The notes beneath the pieces are model-generated. The model was not told where the DNA came from, searched no databases, and worked only from the letters and a program-made list of their open reading frames with translations. Made by a program: the position numbers and the translations under genes. Positions 26,165 through 35,019 of a DNA stretch of 64,000 nucleotides are shown here, piece by piece (within the stretch, counting starts at the first letter, position 1; every line of letters starts with the position of its first letter). The DNA lies in NCBI GenBank assembly GCA_050187175.1, contig JBFWXS010000005.1, forward strand, positions 91,542-155,541, in the 5' to 3' direction. Source of the DNA: Zeimonas sp050187175 (GTDB taxonomy: Bacteria; Pseudomonadota; Gammaproteobacteria; Burkholderiales; Burkholderiaceae_E).

Positions 26165-27286
26165 TCAAAGCTGATAGCTGAAGAATTCGCGATTGAGCGC
26201 CGGCAGCGGCGCCACCTGCATCGCACCACGCGCCGGCTCCATGATGATCATGGCCACGGTCGCGCTCAGATTGTTGCTGGTATTCAGCCGCGGCGGCCGG
26301 CACACCGACCACGGCGTCTGATAGTCATCGAACAGCGCCTCGCGCAGATCGTCGACGGTCAGCTCGCCGATCCGGGGCTGCAGCGCCTCGCGCACGCGCA
26401 CGTCGCGGTACAGGCTGTCCGGCGTGGACTCGACGCCGGTGTCCTTCAGCTTGGACAAGGCCACCGGACTGGTGAAGTGATTGGCGTGAACCAGCAGGCC
26501 GTTCTGCGGTGCGACCGGGAAGGTCTCGTCGGGCGCGCATTCCATGTCGAGCACGAAGCCGCCGGCGTGGCTGACGATCATGTTGTTGGCCGCCGACTTC
26601 GGCGTGCAGTAGACGGTGCGCAGCGCCAGCGCCAGCTGCGACTGCTCGAGCACCTTGCGGCGGATCAGCGCCAGCGGCACGCCGATGTCGCGATAGTCGC
26701 GGTCCGACTGCAGATAGTTGGCCGTGATCGCGATCCCAGCCGCGTTCAGGCCGGCACGCGCCAGGCCGCCGGCTTCGGTGAAGGTCAGGATGTCCGGCCC
26801 GTCGTCGCGGCGCACGCGCAGCACGATCGATGTCGTCGCGCACTCGGCCTTCCAGTCCCAGTTCTGGGCGTGAATCAGGACGCGGTCGCGCGTCGCCGGC
26901 GGCAGCATGACCACGCCGGTGCAGCCATCGGGATTGCGGTCGTCGGCTTCGCGCGCCGCGCGCTTGCCCAGCTGCAGGATCTCGGTGCGTGCATTGATCA
27001 GCACCACCGATTCGAATTCGATGTCGGCGCCTTCGGCGATGCCGCGCATCTCTTCGACATAGCTCGGATCGAAGTCATCGATGCGCGGCACGAAGTCGGA
27101 CACCAGCCGTCGGATCTGCGCGTCGCTCAGCCCCATGTCGCGCAGCTGCGCCAGATAGTGGGCCGCGCTGGCCTTGACTCTGCCTGCGGCCTGCTGGCCA
27201 TGCTGGCGGCCGCGCTCGAGCGGACTGCCGTGCGTGTCGACCAGCGGAAAGCGCTCGATCGGAAATGAAACGGCTTCGGTGCTCAC
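26165..27286 (-). CDS. C45-family Ntn hydrolase (acyl-CoA:6-aminopenicillanic acid acyltransferase-like)
   Basis: 373 aa. The likely autocatalytic nucleophile is C122 in PDGCTGVVM, followed by the AQNWDWKAE and TEAGGLARAGLNAAGIAIT motifs that mark peptidase family C45. The residues before C122 would form the alpha chain after self-cleavage. Characterised members exchange or remove acyl groups on amides (penicillin acyltransferase; carcinine and beta-alanyl-dopamine hydrolases). No signal peptide is visible, so it should act in the cytoplasm on an imported compound. Its ATG overlaps the aminotransferase stop (ATGA) and the binding-protein gene follows after 20 bp, so all are one operon. Substrate unknown. 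Confidence 0.85.
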   Translation of the reverse strand: MSTEAVSFPIERFPLVDTHGSPLERGRQHGQQAAGRVKASAAHYLAQLRDMGLSDAQIRRLVSDFVPRIDDFDPSYVEEMRGIAEGADIEFESVVLINARTEILQLGKRAAREADDRNPDGCTGVVMLPPATRDRVLIHAQNWDWKAECATTSIVLRVRRDDGPDILTFTEAGGLARAGLNAAGIAITANYLQSDRDYRDIGVPLALIRRKVLEQSQLALALRTVYCTPKSAANNMIVSHAGGFVLDMECAPDETFPVAPQNGLLVHANHFTSPVALSKLKDTGVESTPDSLYRDVRVREALQPRIGELTVDDLREALFDDYQTPWSVCRPPRLNTSNNLSATVAMIIMEPARGAMQVAPLPALNREFFSYQL

Positions 27287-28635
27287 GGATTCTCCAGGCT
27301 GCGCAGGGCAGTGTCCACGGTCTCGACCAGGCGCTCGACTTCCTCGCGGCGCGCGATCAGCGGCGGCGACAGCGCGATCGTGTCGCCGACGGGCCGCACC
27401 AGCACGTCCTGCGCCAGGCAGGCGGCGGCCACCGCCTGGCCGGCCGCACCGGGTGCGCCTGGCCGGGCCTGCAGTTCGATGCCGGCCAGCAGACCGATAT
27501 TGCGAATGTCGATCACGCCGGGGGCGCTGCGCAAGCCGTGCGCCAGCGCCTCGAAGGCCGGCGACAGTTCGGCGGCGCGCTGCGCCAGCGCCTCGTCGCG
27601 ATGCACGTCGAGCGTGGCCAGCGCCGCGGCGCAGGCCAGCGGATGCCCGGAGTACGTATAGCCGTGCGCCAGCTCGACGCCCTCCTCCGGCCCCTGCATG
27701 AAGGCTTGATAGACGTCAGCGCTGACCAGCACTGCACCCATGGGCACGGCCGCGTTGGTCAGCCCCTTGGCCAGCGTGACGATGTCGGGGCGCACGCCGA
27801 AGCGCGTCGCGGCCAGCGGTGCGCCGAGACGGCCGAAACCGGTGATCACCTCGTCGAAGATCAGCAGGATGCCGTGCCGGTCGCAGATGCCGCGCAGCGC
27901 CTGCAGGTAGCCTTGCGGCGGCGGCAGCACGCCTGTGGAACCGGCCACCGGCTCCACGATCACTGCCGCCACCGTGGCCGGATCGTGCAGCGCGAGGATC
28001 GCCTCGAGCGCATCGGCCTTGTCGGCGCCGTGCGGCGGCAGCCCGCGCGAGAACGCATTGCGCGCCGGGTCGTGCGTATGCGGCAGATGATCGGTGCCCG
28101 GCAGCAAGGGCCCGAACGCGCTGCGATGCTTGCCAATGCCGCCCACCGACAGCCCGCCGAAGCCCATGCCGTGATAGCTGCGCTCGCGGCCGATCAAGCG
28201 GAAGCGGCCGCCGTGGCCGCGCGCACGATGGTAGGCCAGCGCGATCTTCAGCGCAGTGTCGACCGACTCGGACCCCGAGTTGGTGAAGAACGCATGGGCC
28301 AAGCCGTTGCCTGCCCAGTCGCACAGACGATCGGCCAGCTCGAACGCAGCCGGATGCGAAACCTGGAAGCTGGAGGCGAAGTCCAGCTCGCCGAGCTGCC
28401 GAGTCATCGCTTCGACGATGCGCGGATGCCGATGGCCGGCATTGACGCACCACAGGCCGGCGATGCCGTCCAGGATGCGGCGTCCGTCGCGGTGCCGGTA
28501 GTACATGCCGTCAGCGCCGACCAGCAGCTGCGGCGCGCGCTTGAAGCGGCGGTTCGGGGTGAACGGCATCCAGTACGCGTCCAGAATGGGCACGCCACCC
28601 TGCCGCCCGGCCTGTGCTGCTTGCAGTGTCGTCAT
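27283..28635 (-). CDS. Class III omega-aminotransferase, beta-alanine-pyruvate type
   Basis: PLP enzyme of 450 aa from ATG 28635 (MTTLQAAQAG). The N-terminal YWMPFTPNRRFK and GLWCVNAGHRHPRI are close to BauA/omega-amino-acid:pyruvate aminotransferases. The cofactor aspartate is D261 (IFDEVITGFGR) and the Schiff-base lysine is K290 (TLAKGLTN). It would transfer an amino group from a terminal amine such as beta-alanine to pyruvate. It is the first gene of the operon with the C45 hydrolase and the peptide importer. The open frame upstream of 28635 crosses the promoter region and is not used. Confidence 0.92.
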   Translation of the reverse strand: MTTLQAAQAGRQGGVPILDAYWMPFTPNRRFKRAPQLLVGADGMYYRHRDGRRILDGIAGLWCVNAGHRHPRIVEAMTRQLGELDFASSFQVSHPAAFELADRLCDWAGNGLAHAFFTNSGSESVDTALKIALAYHRARGHGGRFRLIGRERSYHGMGFGGLSVGGIGKHRSAFGPLLPGTDHLPHTHDPARNAFSRGLPPHGADKADALEAILALHDPATVAAVIVEPVAGSTGVLPPPQGYLQALRGICDRHGILLIFDEVITGFGRLGAPLAATRFGVRPDIVTLAKGLTNAAVPMGAVLVSADVYQAFMQGPEEGVELAHGYTYSGHPLACAAALATLDVHRDEALAQRAAELSPAFEALAHGLRSAPGVIDIRNIGLLAGIELQARPGAPGAAGQAVAAACLAQDVLVRPVGDTIALSPPLIARREEVERLVETVDTALRSLENP

Positions 28636-28659
28636 GCCGGGCAGTCTAGCCGTGCCGAA

Positions 28660-28683
28660 TGTATTATTGGCATCAAAAATACA
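28660..28683. promoter_or_regulatory. Candidate GntR operator between the aminotransferase operon and its regulator
   Basis: An inverted repeat with perfect 6-bp arms TGTATT and AATACA separated by 12 bp, lying 24 bp before the aminotransferase ATG and 34 bp before the regulator ATG. TGTAT/ATACA half-sites are common for FadR-type GntR proteins. Confidence 0.5.
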
Positions 28684-28703
28684 AACTTTTGAACGCGGCC
28701 GCG

Positions 28704-28709
28704 TACAAT
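28704..28709 (+). promoter_or_regulatory. Candidate -10 box (TACAAT) of the GntR gene
   Basis: TACAAT ends 8 bp before ATG 28718, so transcription would start at or next to the start codon, giving a leaderless mRNA. No strong -35 is seen. Alternatively a downstream ATG (28733 or 28751) is the real start. Confidence 0.4.
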
Positions 28710-28717
28710 CCGCGCGC

Positions 28718-29641
28718 ATGTCGCCCACGCGCATGTCGCCGTCCCCGCCCATGCTCCCGACCAGCCCGCTGCACGCCGATCTCGCGCGCCAGTTCGTCCA
28801 ATGGGCGGTGGCGCAGCGGCTGCCGGCCGGCACACATCTGACCGAGCAAGCGGTGGCGCAGCGTCTGGCCGTGTCGCGCACGCCGGTGCGCGCGATGCTC
28901 GACGCTCTGGTGCAGCAGCAGCTGGTCGAACGGCGGCCGCGGCGCGGCTACTTTCTCGCCGCCGACGGCGAGACGCTGGAGCAGCATCTGCGCACGCTGC
29001 CCGACGACCGTGTCGAAGCGCTGTGCAACCGGCTGCTGATGGATCGCGTCACCGGCCGGCTGCCCTTGCGCTGCTCGGAGCGCGAGCTGCGTACGCTCTA
29101 TCCCGGATCGCGCACGCAGCTGGAGCAGGCGCTGTTCAAGCTCGTCCGCGACGGCCTGCTGCGCCGGCGCCGGGGCCTGGGCTGGGAATTCGCCGACGCG
29201 CACGATTCGCCGCAGGCCGAGCTCGAAAGCTATCGCTTCCGGATGCTCGTCGAATGCAATGCGCTGCTCGCGCCGGGCTACGCACTCAGCGCCGAGCGGC
29301 TCGGCGCGCTGCGCGCACGCCACCACGCCTTGCTGCAGGCCTCGCGGCAGCCGCGCTGGACCGATTTCTGGGACGTCAACGCCGAGTTCCACGAAACGCT
29401 CGCCGCCGGCGCCGGCAACCGTTTCATCCTGAGCACGATCCGCGAGCAGAACCGGCTGCGCCGGCTGACCGACCTGGCCGACTATCCGTCGCTGCCGCGC
29501 GAGCGTCGCGCGCATACGGCCTACGAACACCTGGCGATCCTGGATGCGATCGAAGCCGGCGACATGCCGCGGGCCGCCGAGCTGATGCGCGCGCATCTGC
29601 AGTCGGCCAGCGACATCGTCGCGGCGCGCGCTACGGGCTGA
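28718..29641 (+). CDS. GntR-family regulator with FCD domain
   Basis: 307 aa from ATG 28718; ATGs at 28733 and 28751 are alternatives, the N terminus MSPTRMSPSPPM being low complexity. The winged helix is at about 15-75 (LPAGTHLTEQAVAQRLAVSR, then TPVRAMLDALVQQQLVERRPRRGYF). A second winged-helix-like stretch (LRTLYPGSRTQLEQALFKLV) precedes the all-helical FCD effector domain (DFWDVNAEFHETLAAGAGN, then EHLAILDAIEAGDMPRAAELMRAHL). This layout resembles other GntR regulators with a duplicated DNA-binding-like segment. It is divergent from the aminotransferase operon and probably controls it. Confidence 0.85.
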   Translation: MSPTRMSPSPPMLPTSPLHADLARQFVQWAVAQRLPAGTHLTEQAVAQRLAVSRTPVRAMLDALVQQQLVERRPRRGYFLAADGETLEQHLRTLPDDRVEALCNRLLMDRVTGRLPLRCSERELRTLYPGSRTQLEQALFKLVRDGLLRRRRGLGWEFADAHDSPQAELESYRFRMLVECNALLAPGYALSAERLGALRARHHALLQASRQPRWTDFWDVNAEFHETLAAGAGNRFILSTIREQNRLRRLTDLADYPSLPRERRAHTAYEHLAILDAIEAGDMPRAAELMRAHLQSASDIVAARATG

Positions 29642-29754
29642 GCGGCACGGCGCTCTGCCGCCGCCCGCCAGACGATTCCGAGGGACCCGCGGGCCGACGG
29701 GCCGGCCCGATCAGCGCTACGATGCCAGTCAGGCGCCCGCGCGCAGGAGATTCC

Positions 29755-30423
29755 ATGCTCGACTCCATCACCTGGCCGGCCACCTGGACCGGCATGCTAC
29801 CCGACAGCGTAGTCGCCCATCTGCCCGAGCTGGCGCTGGCCGCCGCGCTGGCCTGGGGCGCGGGTTTGCGGCTGTACCTGGTGGTGTTCCTGTTCGGCCT
29901 GGCAGGCAGCCTGGGCTGGTGGCCGCTGCCGCCGCATCTGCAGGTGCTGGCGCATCCGCTGGTGCTCGGCTCGGCCGGCTTCATGGCGCTGATCGAGCTG
30001 TTCGCCGACAAGCTGCCGTGGCTGGACAGTGCCTGGGATGCGGTGCAGACCTTCATCCGCATTCCGGCCGGCGCCGCGCTGGCGGCCGGCGTATTCGGTG
30101 ACACCGGGGCGGCCACGGCAATGGCCGCGGCGCTGCTCGGCGGCACGCTGACGGCCACCACGCATTTCGCCAAGTCCGGCACGCGCGCGACGGTCAATGC
30201 ATCGCCGGAGCCGTTCTCGAACCTGGCGCTGTCGTTCACCGAGGATGTCGCGGTGATCGGCGGCACCTGGCTCGCCGTTCAGCATCCGGTGCTGTTCCTG
30301 TGCCTGCTGCTGCTGTTCGTGGTGGCTGCCGTCCTGCTGCTGCGGCTGCTGCTGCGCGGCCTGCGCCGGCTGCTGAGGGCACGCCCGCGGCCGCCGGCAA
30401 CCGGCGGCGGCCATCCGATTTAG
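29755..30423 (+). CDS. DUF4126 family membrane protein
   Basis: 222 aa, ATG 29755 after GCAGGAGATTCC. Five or so hydrophobic segments. AWGAGLRLYLVVFLFGLAG, the FADKLPWLDSAWDAVQTFIR stretch and FAKSGTRATVNASPEPFSN are the conserved parts of DUF4126. Function unknown. The C terminus is a leucine/arginine-rich cationic tail. The 113 bp between the GntR gene and this one contain nothing I can name. Confidence 0.85.
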   Translation: MLDSITWPATWTGMLPDSVVAHLPELALAAALAWGAGLRLYLVVFLFGLAGSLGWWPLPPHLQVLAHPLVLGSAGFMALIELFADKLPWLDSAWDAVQTFIRIPAGAALAAGVFGDTGAATAMAAALLGGTLTATTHFAKSGTRATVNASPEPFSNLALSFTEDVAVIGGTWLAVQHPVLFLCLLLLFVVAAVLLLRLLLRGLRRLLRARPRPPATGGGHPI

Positions 30424-30474
30424 AATCGGCGGATCCCAGCCGCGATCGGTGCGACGCGTTGCCGGAGCTCATCC

Positions 30475-31371
30475 ATGAAGTGGTTCATTCTCGCCCTGTT
30501 CGGGCTCAGCACGATCTACGTCCATCGCCGCGGGCGCGAGCGGCTCGGCTTCCTGCGCCAGGTCTCGGATCACTCGACGCTGTTCGCGCCGGTCAACGTG
30601 CTGATGTACGCGTTCTCGCGCGTGCCGAACACACCGTACGTGCCGATCGAGCAGTTCCCCGAGCTCAGGCCGCTGCTGGAACACTGGCACGAGATCCGCG
30701 ACGAGGCGCTGGCCATGCGCGAAGCGCAGCGCATCCGCGCATCGCAGCAGTACGACGACGTCGGCTTCAACTCGTTCTTCCGCACCGGCTGGAAGCGCTT
30801 CTACTTGAAGTGGTACGACGAAAGCCATCCATCGGCCGCCACGCTGTGCCCGCGCACGACTGCGCTGCTGCGTGGGTTGCCGTCGGTGAAGGCAGCGATG
30901 TTCGCCGAACTGCCGCCGGGCAGCCATCTGGTGCGCCATCGCGACCCGTACGCCGGCTCGCTGCGCATGCACCTGGGGCTGGCCACGCCGAACGACGACG
31001 GCTGTTTCATTGAAGTCGACGGCCAGCGCTACAGCTGGCGCGACGGCGAGGCGGTGGTGTTCGACGAGACGTATCTGCACGTCGCGCGCAACACGACTCA
31101 GTCGGACCGCGTGATCCTGTTCTGTGACATCGAGCGGCCGCTGAGGTTCCGCTGGGCGCAGGCCTTCAACCGCTGGTTCGGCCGGCATGTGATGACGGCC
31201 GCGACCTCGCCCAACGATGCCGGCGACCGCACCGGCGGCCTGAACCGCGTGTTCGGCAAGGTCTATGCGGTCCGCCTGCTCGGCAAGCGGCTGAAGGCCT
31301 GGAACCGCACGGCCTACTACCTGGTCAAGTGGGCGCTGATCGGCGGCCTGCTGGCGCTGATTTTTCTCTGA
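30475..31371 (+). CDS. lpxO: Aspartyl/asparaginyl beta-hydroxylase-like, LpxO-type lipid A hydroxylase
   Basis: 298 aa with a short N-terminal membrane helix and a C-terminal one (YYLVKWALIGGLLALIFL). The iron(II)/2-oxoglutarate site is H155-R-D157 (LVRHRDPYAGSLRMH) and H202 (DETYLHVARN). The C-terminal arginine for 2-oxoglutarate follows. This arrangement of anchored hydroxylase with HRDPYAGSLR matches LpxO, which adds a 2-hydroxyl to a lipid A secondary acyl chain. Some annotate such genes only as aspartyl beta-hydroxylase. Starts ATG 30475. Confidence 0.82.
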   Translation: MKWFILALFGLSTIYVHRRGRERLGFLRQVSDHSTLFAPVNVLMYAFSRVPNTPYVPIEQFPELRPLLEHWHEIRDEALAMREAQRIRASQQYDDVGFNSFFRTGWKRFYLKWYDESHPSAATLCPRTTALLRGLPSVKAAMFAELPPGSHLVRHRDPYAGSLRMHLGLATPNDDGCFIEVDGQRYSWRDGEAVVFDETYLHVARNTTQSDRVILFCDIERPLRFRWAQAFNRWFGRHVMTAATSPNDAGDRTGGLNRVFGKVYAVRLLGKRLKAWNRTAYYLVKWALIGGLLALIFL

Positions 31372-31488
31372 CTTTTCTCTGACGGCTGGCCCAGGGCCGG
31401 CTGGTCAGGCACCGGCCGACGCCGCTGGCTCCGCCGGCTCCCGGCACGCGCCTCTCTGCCGCCCGGGGCGCGCGCCCGTGCTGCGTCC

Positions 31489-31827
31489 TCAGATGGCCGA
31501 CTCGCCCGTCTCGCCGGTGCGGATGCGCACCACCTGCTCTACGTCGGAGACGAAGATCTTGCCGTCGCCGATACGGCCGGTGCGCGCAGCCTTGACCACG
31601 GCGTCGATCGCCGACTCGACGGCGCCGTCGGGCACGATCACCTCGACCTTCACCTTGGGCAGGAAGTCGACCACGTATTCCGCGCCCCGATACAGCTCCG
31701 TATGCCCCTTCTGGCGGCCGAACCCCTTGACCTCGGTGACGGTCAGTCCGCTGACGCCGACCTCGGCCAGCGCTTCGCGCACCTCGTCGAGCTTGAAGGG
31801 CTTGATGATCGCTGTGATCCTTTTCAT
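31489..31827 (-). CDS. glnB: Nitrogen regulatory protein P-II
   Basis: 112 aa, exact P-II length. MKRITAIIKPFKLDEVREAL, the T-loop with the uridylylation site Y51 (RGAEYVVDF) and the C-terminal GRIGDGKIFV...VVRIRTGETGESAI are conserved. It senses 2-oxoglutarate, ATP/ADP and glutamine status and controls glutamine synthetase adenylylation and NtrB. It sits 116 bp downstream of nadE on the same strand, an arrangement seen across Burkholderiales; a GGAG precedes ATG 31827. Having no amtB neighbour, it is more likely GlnB than GlnK. Confidence 0.95.
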   Translation of the reverse strand: MKRITAIIKPFKLDEVREALAEVGVSGLTVTEVKGFGRQKGHTELYRGAEYVVDFLPKVKVEVIVPDGAVESAIDAVVKAARTGRIGDGKIFVSDVEQVVRIRTGETGESAI

Positions 31828-31943
31828 GGTCGCACTCCGGATACCTGGATTGAGGGGAGAATGCCCGGCCCGCCTTGCGGCGCCCCGGGCTCGCCGATCG
31901 CTTGTTCGCTGTTTCGCGCCTATTGTGCCTGAGCCGCGCGGGC

Positions 31944-33566
31944 TCAGTCCCGGAAACGGGAAGTGATCGGATACCGCCAGTCGCGGCCGAAGGCCCGGTG
32001 GGTCACCCGGATGCCGACCGGCGCCTGGCGACGCTTGTATTCGCTGATCCGGATCAGCCGCACCACACGGTCGATGGCCTCGGGCGGATAGCCGGCCGCC
32101 GCGATCTCGTCGACGCTGCGGTCGTCTTCCATGTACATCTGCATGATGCCGTCGAGCACCTCGTACGGCGGCAACGAATCCTGGTCGAGCTGGTCCGGGC
32201 GCAGCTCGGCCGACGGCGGCCGCGTGATGATCCGCTCCGGGATCACCTCGCCGCGCGTATTGCGCCAGCGGGACAGCCGATAGACCATGGTCTTGGCGAT
32301 GTCTTTGATCACCGCGAAGCCGCCGGCCATGTCGCCGTACAGCGTGCAGTAGCCGACCGCCATCTCGCTCTTGTTGCCGGTCGTCAGCACGATGGACCCG
32401 TACTTGTTGGACAGCGCCATCAGCAGGGTGCCGCGGATGCGCGCCTGGATGTTCTCCTCGGTGGTGTCCTGCGGCAGGCCCCGGAACTCGCCGGCGAGCG
32501 TGCCGGCGAAGGCGTCGACGCAGGCTGCGATCGGCAGCTCGTCGTAGCGCACGCCTACCCGGGCCGCCATGTCGCGCGAGTCTATCCATGAGATGTCGGC
32601 CGTATATGGCGACGGCATCATCACCGCACGCACTTTGTCGGCACCCAGTGCGTCGACCGCGATGGCCAGCGTCAGCGCCGAATCGATGCCGCCGGACAGG
32701 CCGATGATCGCGCCCGGAAAGCCGTTCTTGCCGAGATAGTCGCGCACGCCCAGCACCAGCGCCGAGTAGATCTGCTCCTCGAGCGGCAGCTCGGTGGGCA
32801 GCGGCGCGGCGACGAAGTCGACGGCCGAGCCGCCCGCTCCCATGGCCAGCTCGACTTTCAGCAGATGAGGCTCGAAGGCCGGCGCCTGCGCCGCCAGCGA
32901 GCCATCCGCCGCGAGCGCGAACGACAGCCCGTCGAAGACCAGCTCGTCCTGCCCGCCGACCAGGTTGGCGGCCAGCATCGGCAGGCCCAGCCCGGACACC
33001 GTTTCACGCGCGATGTCCAGCCGCGCGTGCTGCTTGTTCATGTGATACGGCGACGCGTTCAGCGCCAGCAGTACCTGGGCGCCGGCCGCCCGTGCGCACT
33101 CCGGCGCATAGCGGAACCAGAAATCCTCGCAGACCACGACGCCGAAACGTACGCCGTCGACCTCGAAGACCAGCGGACGATTGTCGGGAGTGAAATAACG
33201 GACCTCGTCGAACACGTCGTAGTTCGGCAGGTCGTGCTTGTGGTAGTGGCCCAGGATACGGCCGCCGTGCAGCACGCTGGCGGCGTTGTACCGATGCTGA
33301 TCCTGCTGCCGCGGGTGCCCGACGACCAGATGCAGATCGAGCCCGGCGGTGGCGGCCGCCAGCTGCTGCAGCGCGGCCTCGCTGGCGCGCATGAACGAGG
33401 CGCGCAGCAGCAGATCCTCGGGCGGATAGCCGGCCAGCGACAGCTCGGGGGTCAGCAATACCCGTACGCCGTCCGCGGCGGCCTGTCGCGCGGCGGCGAT
33501 AATCCGCTCGGTGTTGCCGGGGAAATCTCCGACGATCTGATTGAGCTGCGCGGCCGCGATTCGCAT
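31944..33566 (-). CDS. nadE: Glutamine-dependent NAD+ synthetase
   Basis: Final step of NAD synthesis: deamido-NAD + ATP + glutamine to NAD. 540 aa from ATG 33566 (MRIAAAQLNQIVGDFPGN). The N-terminal nitrilase-type glutaminase domain has E41 (TPELSLAGYPPEDLL), K110 (YHKHDLPNYDVFDE) and nucleophile C146 (VVVCEDFW). The C-terminal synthetase domain has the PP-loop SGGIDS at 291-296 and ends DRVVRLIRISEYKRRQAPVG. A start three codons upstream is possible. Only 11 bp separate its start from the divergent GNAT gene. Confidence 0.96.
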   Translation of the reverse strand: MRIAAAQLNQIVGDFPGNTERIIAAARQAAADGVRVLLTPELSLAGYPPEDLLLRASFMRASEAALQQLAAATAGLDLHLVVGHPRQQDQHRYNAASVLHGGRILGHYHKHDLPNYDVFDEVRYFTPDNRPLVFEVDGVRFGVVVCEDFWFRYAPECARAAGAQVLLALNASPYHMNKQHARLDIARETVSGLGLPMLAANLVGGQDELVFDGLSFALAADGSLAAQAPAFEPHLLKVELAMGAGGSAVDFVAAPLPTELPLEEQIYSALVLGVRDYLGKNGFPGAIIGLSGGIDSALTLAIAVDALGADKVRAVMMPSPYTADISWIDSRDMAARVGVRYDELPIAACVDAFAGTLAGEFRGLPQDTTEENIQARIRGTLLMALSNKYGSIVLTTGNKSEMAVGYCTLYGDMAGGFAVIKDIAKTMVYRLSRWRNTRGEVIPERIITRPPSAELRPDQLDQDSLPPYEVLDGIMQMYMEDDRSVDEIAAAGYPPEAIDRVVRLIRISEYKRRQAPVGIRVTHRAFGRDWRYPITSRFRD

Positions 33567-33577
33567 GGAGGTCAACG

Positions 33578-34753
33578 TTGCTGGACGGTACGGATCGAAA
33601 CGATTATCGCACGCAGGTTCTGCAGGATCTGGGTGGCCTGGATGCCGCGCAATGGAATGCGCTGGCCGCCGCGGACGGCGCGGCGCAGCCCTTCGTCCGG
33701 CATGAGTTCCTGCGCGCGCTCGAGCTCAGCGGCTGCGTCGGCCGCGACGCGGGCTGGGTGCCGCGGCATCTGCTGCTGTCGCGGGGCGGCGACGGTGGCG
33801 CCACCGCCGGGCCGCCGGTCGCCGCCGTGCCGCTGTACCTGAAGTACCACTCCTACGGCGAATACGTGTTCGACTGGGCCTGGGCCGATGCCTACCGCCA
33901 GCACGGACTGCGCTACTACCCGAAGCTGGTCGCCGCCGTCCCGTTCACGCCGGTGGCCGGCACGCGGCTGCTGGCCGGCGATGCCGGCGCGCGCCGGGCG
34001 ATGGCCCGAGCCCTGCGGCAGACGGCGATCGACAGCGGCGCTTCGTCGCTGCACGTGCTGTTCCCGCCCGCGGCCGAAGCTGAACTGCTCGCCCAGGAAG
34101 GCCTGATGATCCGGCACGGCGTGCAATTCCATTGGCGCAACGCCGGCTACGCCCACTTCGACGAGTTCCTGGCGGCGCTGGCCCAGCCCAAGCGCAAGAA
34201 GATCCGGGCTGAACGGCGCAAGGTCGCCGAAGCCGGCGTGCGCATCGAGCGGCTGCGCGGCGGCGCCGTCGGCCGCGAACAGTGGGCCTTCTTCATGCGC
34301 TGCTACGAACACACGTACGCCGCGCACCACTCGACGCCGTACCTGAATCTCGATTTCTTCGAGCGGATCGGCGCGGCGCTGCCCGAGCGGCTGACGCTCG
34401 TGCTGGCCTCGCGCGAGGGCCGGCCGATCGCCGCCAGCCTGCTGATGCACGACGATTCGCGCGTCTACGGGCGCTACTGGGGAGCGATCGACTACGTCCC
34501 CTGCCTGCACTTCGAGCTGTGCTACTACCAGGCGATCGAGCTGGCCATCGAGCTGGAACTGACCATCGTCGAGGGCGGCGCGCAAGGCGAGCACAAGCTC
34601 GCGCGCGGTTTCGAGCCGGTCACGACGCTGTCGGCGCACTGGCTGGCCGAGCCGGCCTTCGCCGAGGCGGTCGACCGCTTCCTGCAGCGCGAGGGCGAGA
34701 TGATAGAAGGCTATGTCGACGAGCTGAACGAACACTCGCCGTTTCGCGGCTGA
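33578..34753 (+). CDS. GNAT/FemAB-like N-acyltransferase family protein (DUF482, COG3146)
   Basis: 391 aa starting at TTG 33578 (MLDGTDRNDYR). Conserved parts of this family are the PFVRHEFLRALE region, YGEYVFDWAWADAYRQHGL, YYPKLVAAVPFTPVAGTRL and VEGGAQGEHKLARGFEPV. The second half is the peptidoglycan-bridge-type (FemAB-like) acyltransferase fold; the precise reaction is unknown. Divergent from nadE with an 11-bp spacer. The rare start codon should be treated with caution, since no ATG or GTG lies close downstream in frame. Confidence 0.85.
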   Translation: MLDGTDRNDYRTQVLQDLGGLDAAQWNALAAADGAAQPFVRHEFLRALELSGCVGRDAGWVPRHLLLSRGGDGGATAGPPVAAVPLYLKYHSYGEYVFDWAWADAYRQHGLRYYPKLVAAVPFTPVAGTRLLAGDAGARRAMARALRQTAIDSGASSLHVLFPPAAEAELLAQEGLMIRHGVQFHWRNAGYAHFDEFLAALAQPKRKKIRAERRKVAEAGVRIERLRGGAVGREQWAFFMRCYEHTYAAHHSTPYLNLDFFERIGAALPERLTLVLASREGRPIAASLLMHDDSRVYGRYWGAIDYVPCLHFELCYYQAIELAIELELTIVEGGAQGEHKLARGFEPVTTLSAHWLAEPAFAEAVDRFLQREGEMIEGYVDELNEHSPFRG

Positions 34754-34788
34754 GGCCAGGCCGGGACAAGCCCGCGCCGCGCGGCTCC

Positions 34789-35019
34789 TCAGGCAGGCGT
34801 CAGTGAAGCCTGGTGCCGGCGCACCGCTTCCAGCACGATGGGCGACAGCCCTTCACCGCCGGTGCTCTCCAGATGCGACAGCAGCGCGCGGCGCATCCGC
34901 GGTTCCCAGAAGCGCTGGATATGGCCGGCGATGCCGTCCAGCGCTTCGGCGTGGTCGGGCATCGCACTGAAGAACTCGCCAATCCGGTTGGCCATGCGAA
35001 TCAGGTTATCGGTGTCCAT
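34789..35019 (-). CDS. fdsD: Formate dehydrogenase delta subunit
   Basis: 76-aa protein (MDTDNLIRMANRIGEFFSAM), matching the size and start of FdsD (pattern LI.MAN.IG.FF). In Cupriavidus and Rhodobacter FdsD is part of the NAD-dependent formate dehydrogenase. Last gene of the fds operon, beginning 14 bp before the end of fdhD (overlap). Starting at an earlier ATG (35076) would run deeper into fdhD and is unlikely. Confidence 0.9.
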   Translation of the reverse strand: MDTDNLIRMANRIGEFFSAMPDHAEALDGIAGHIQRFWEPRMRRALLSHLESTGGEGLSPIVLEAVRRHQASLTPA

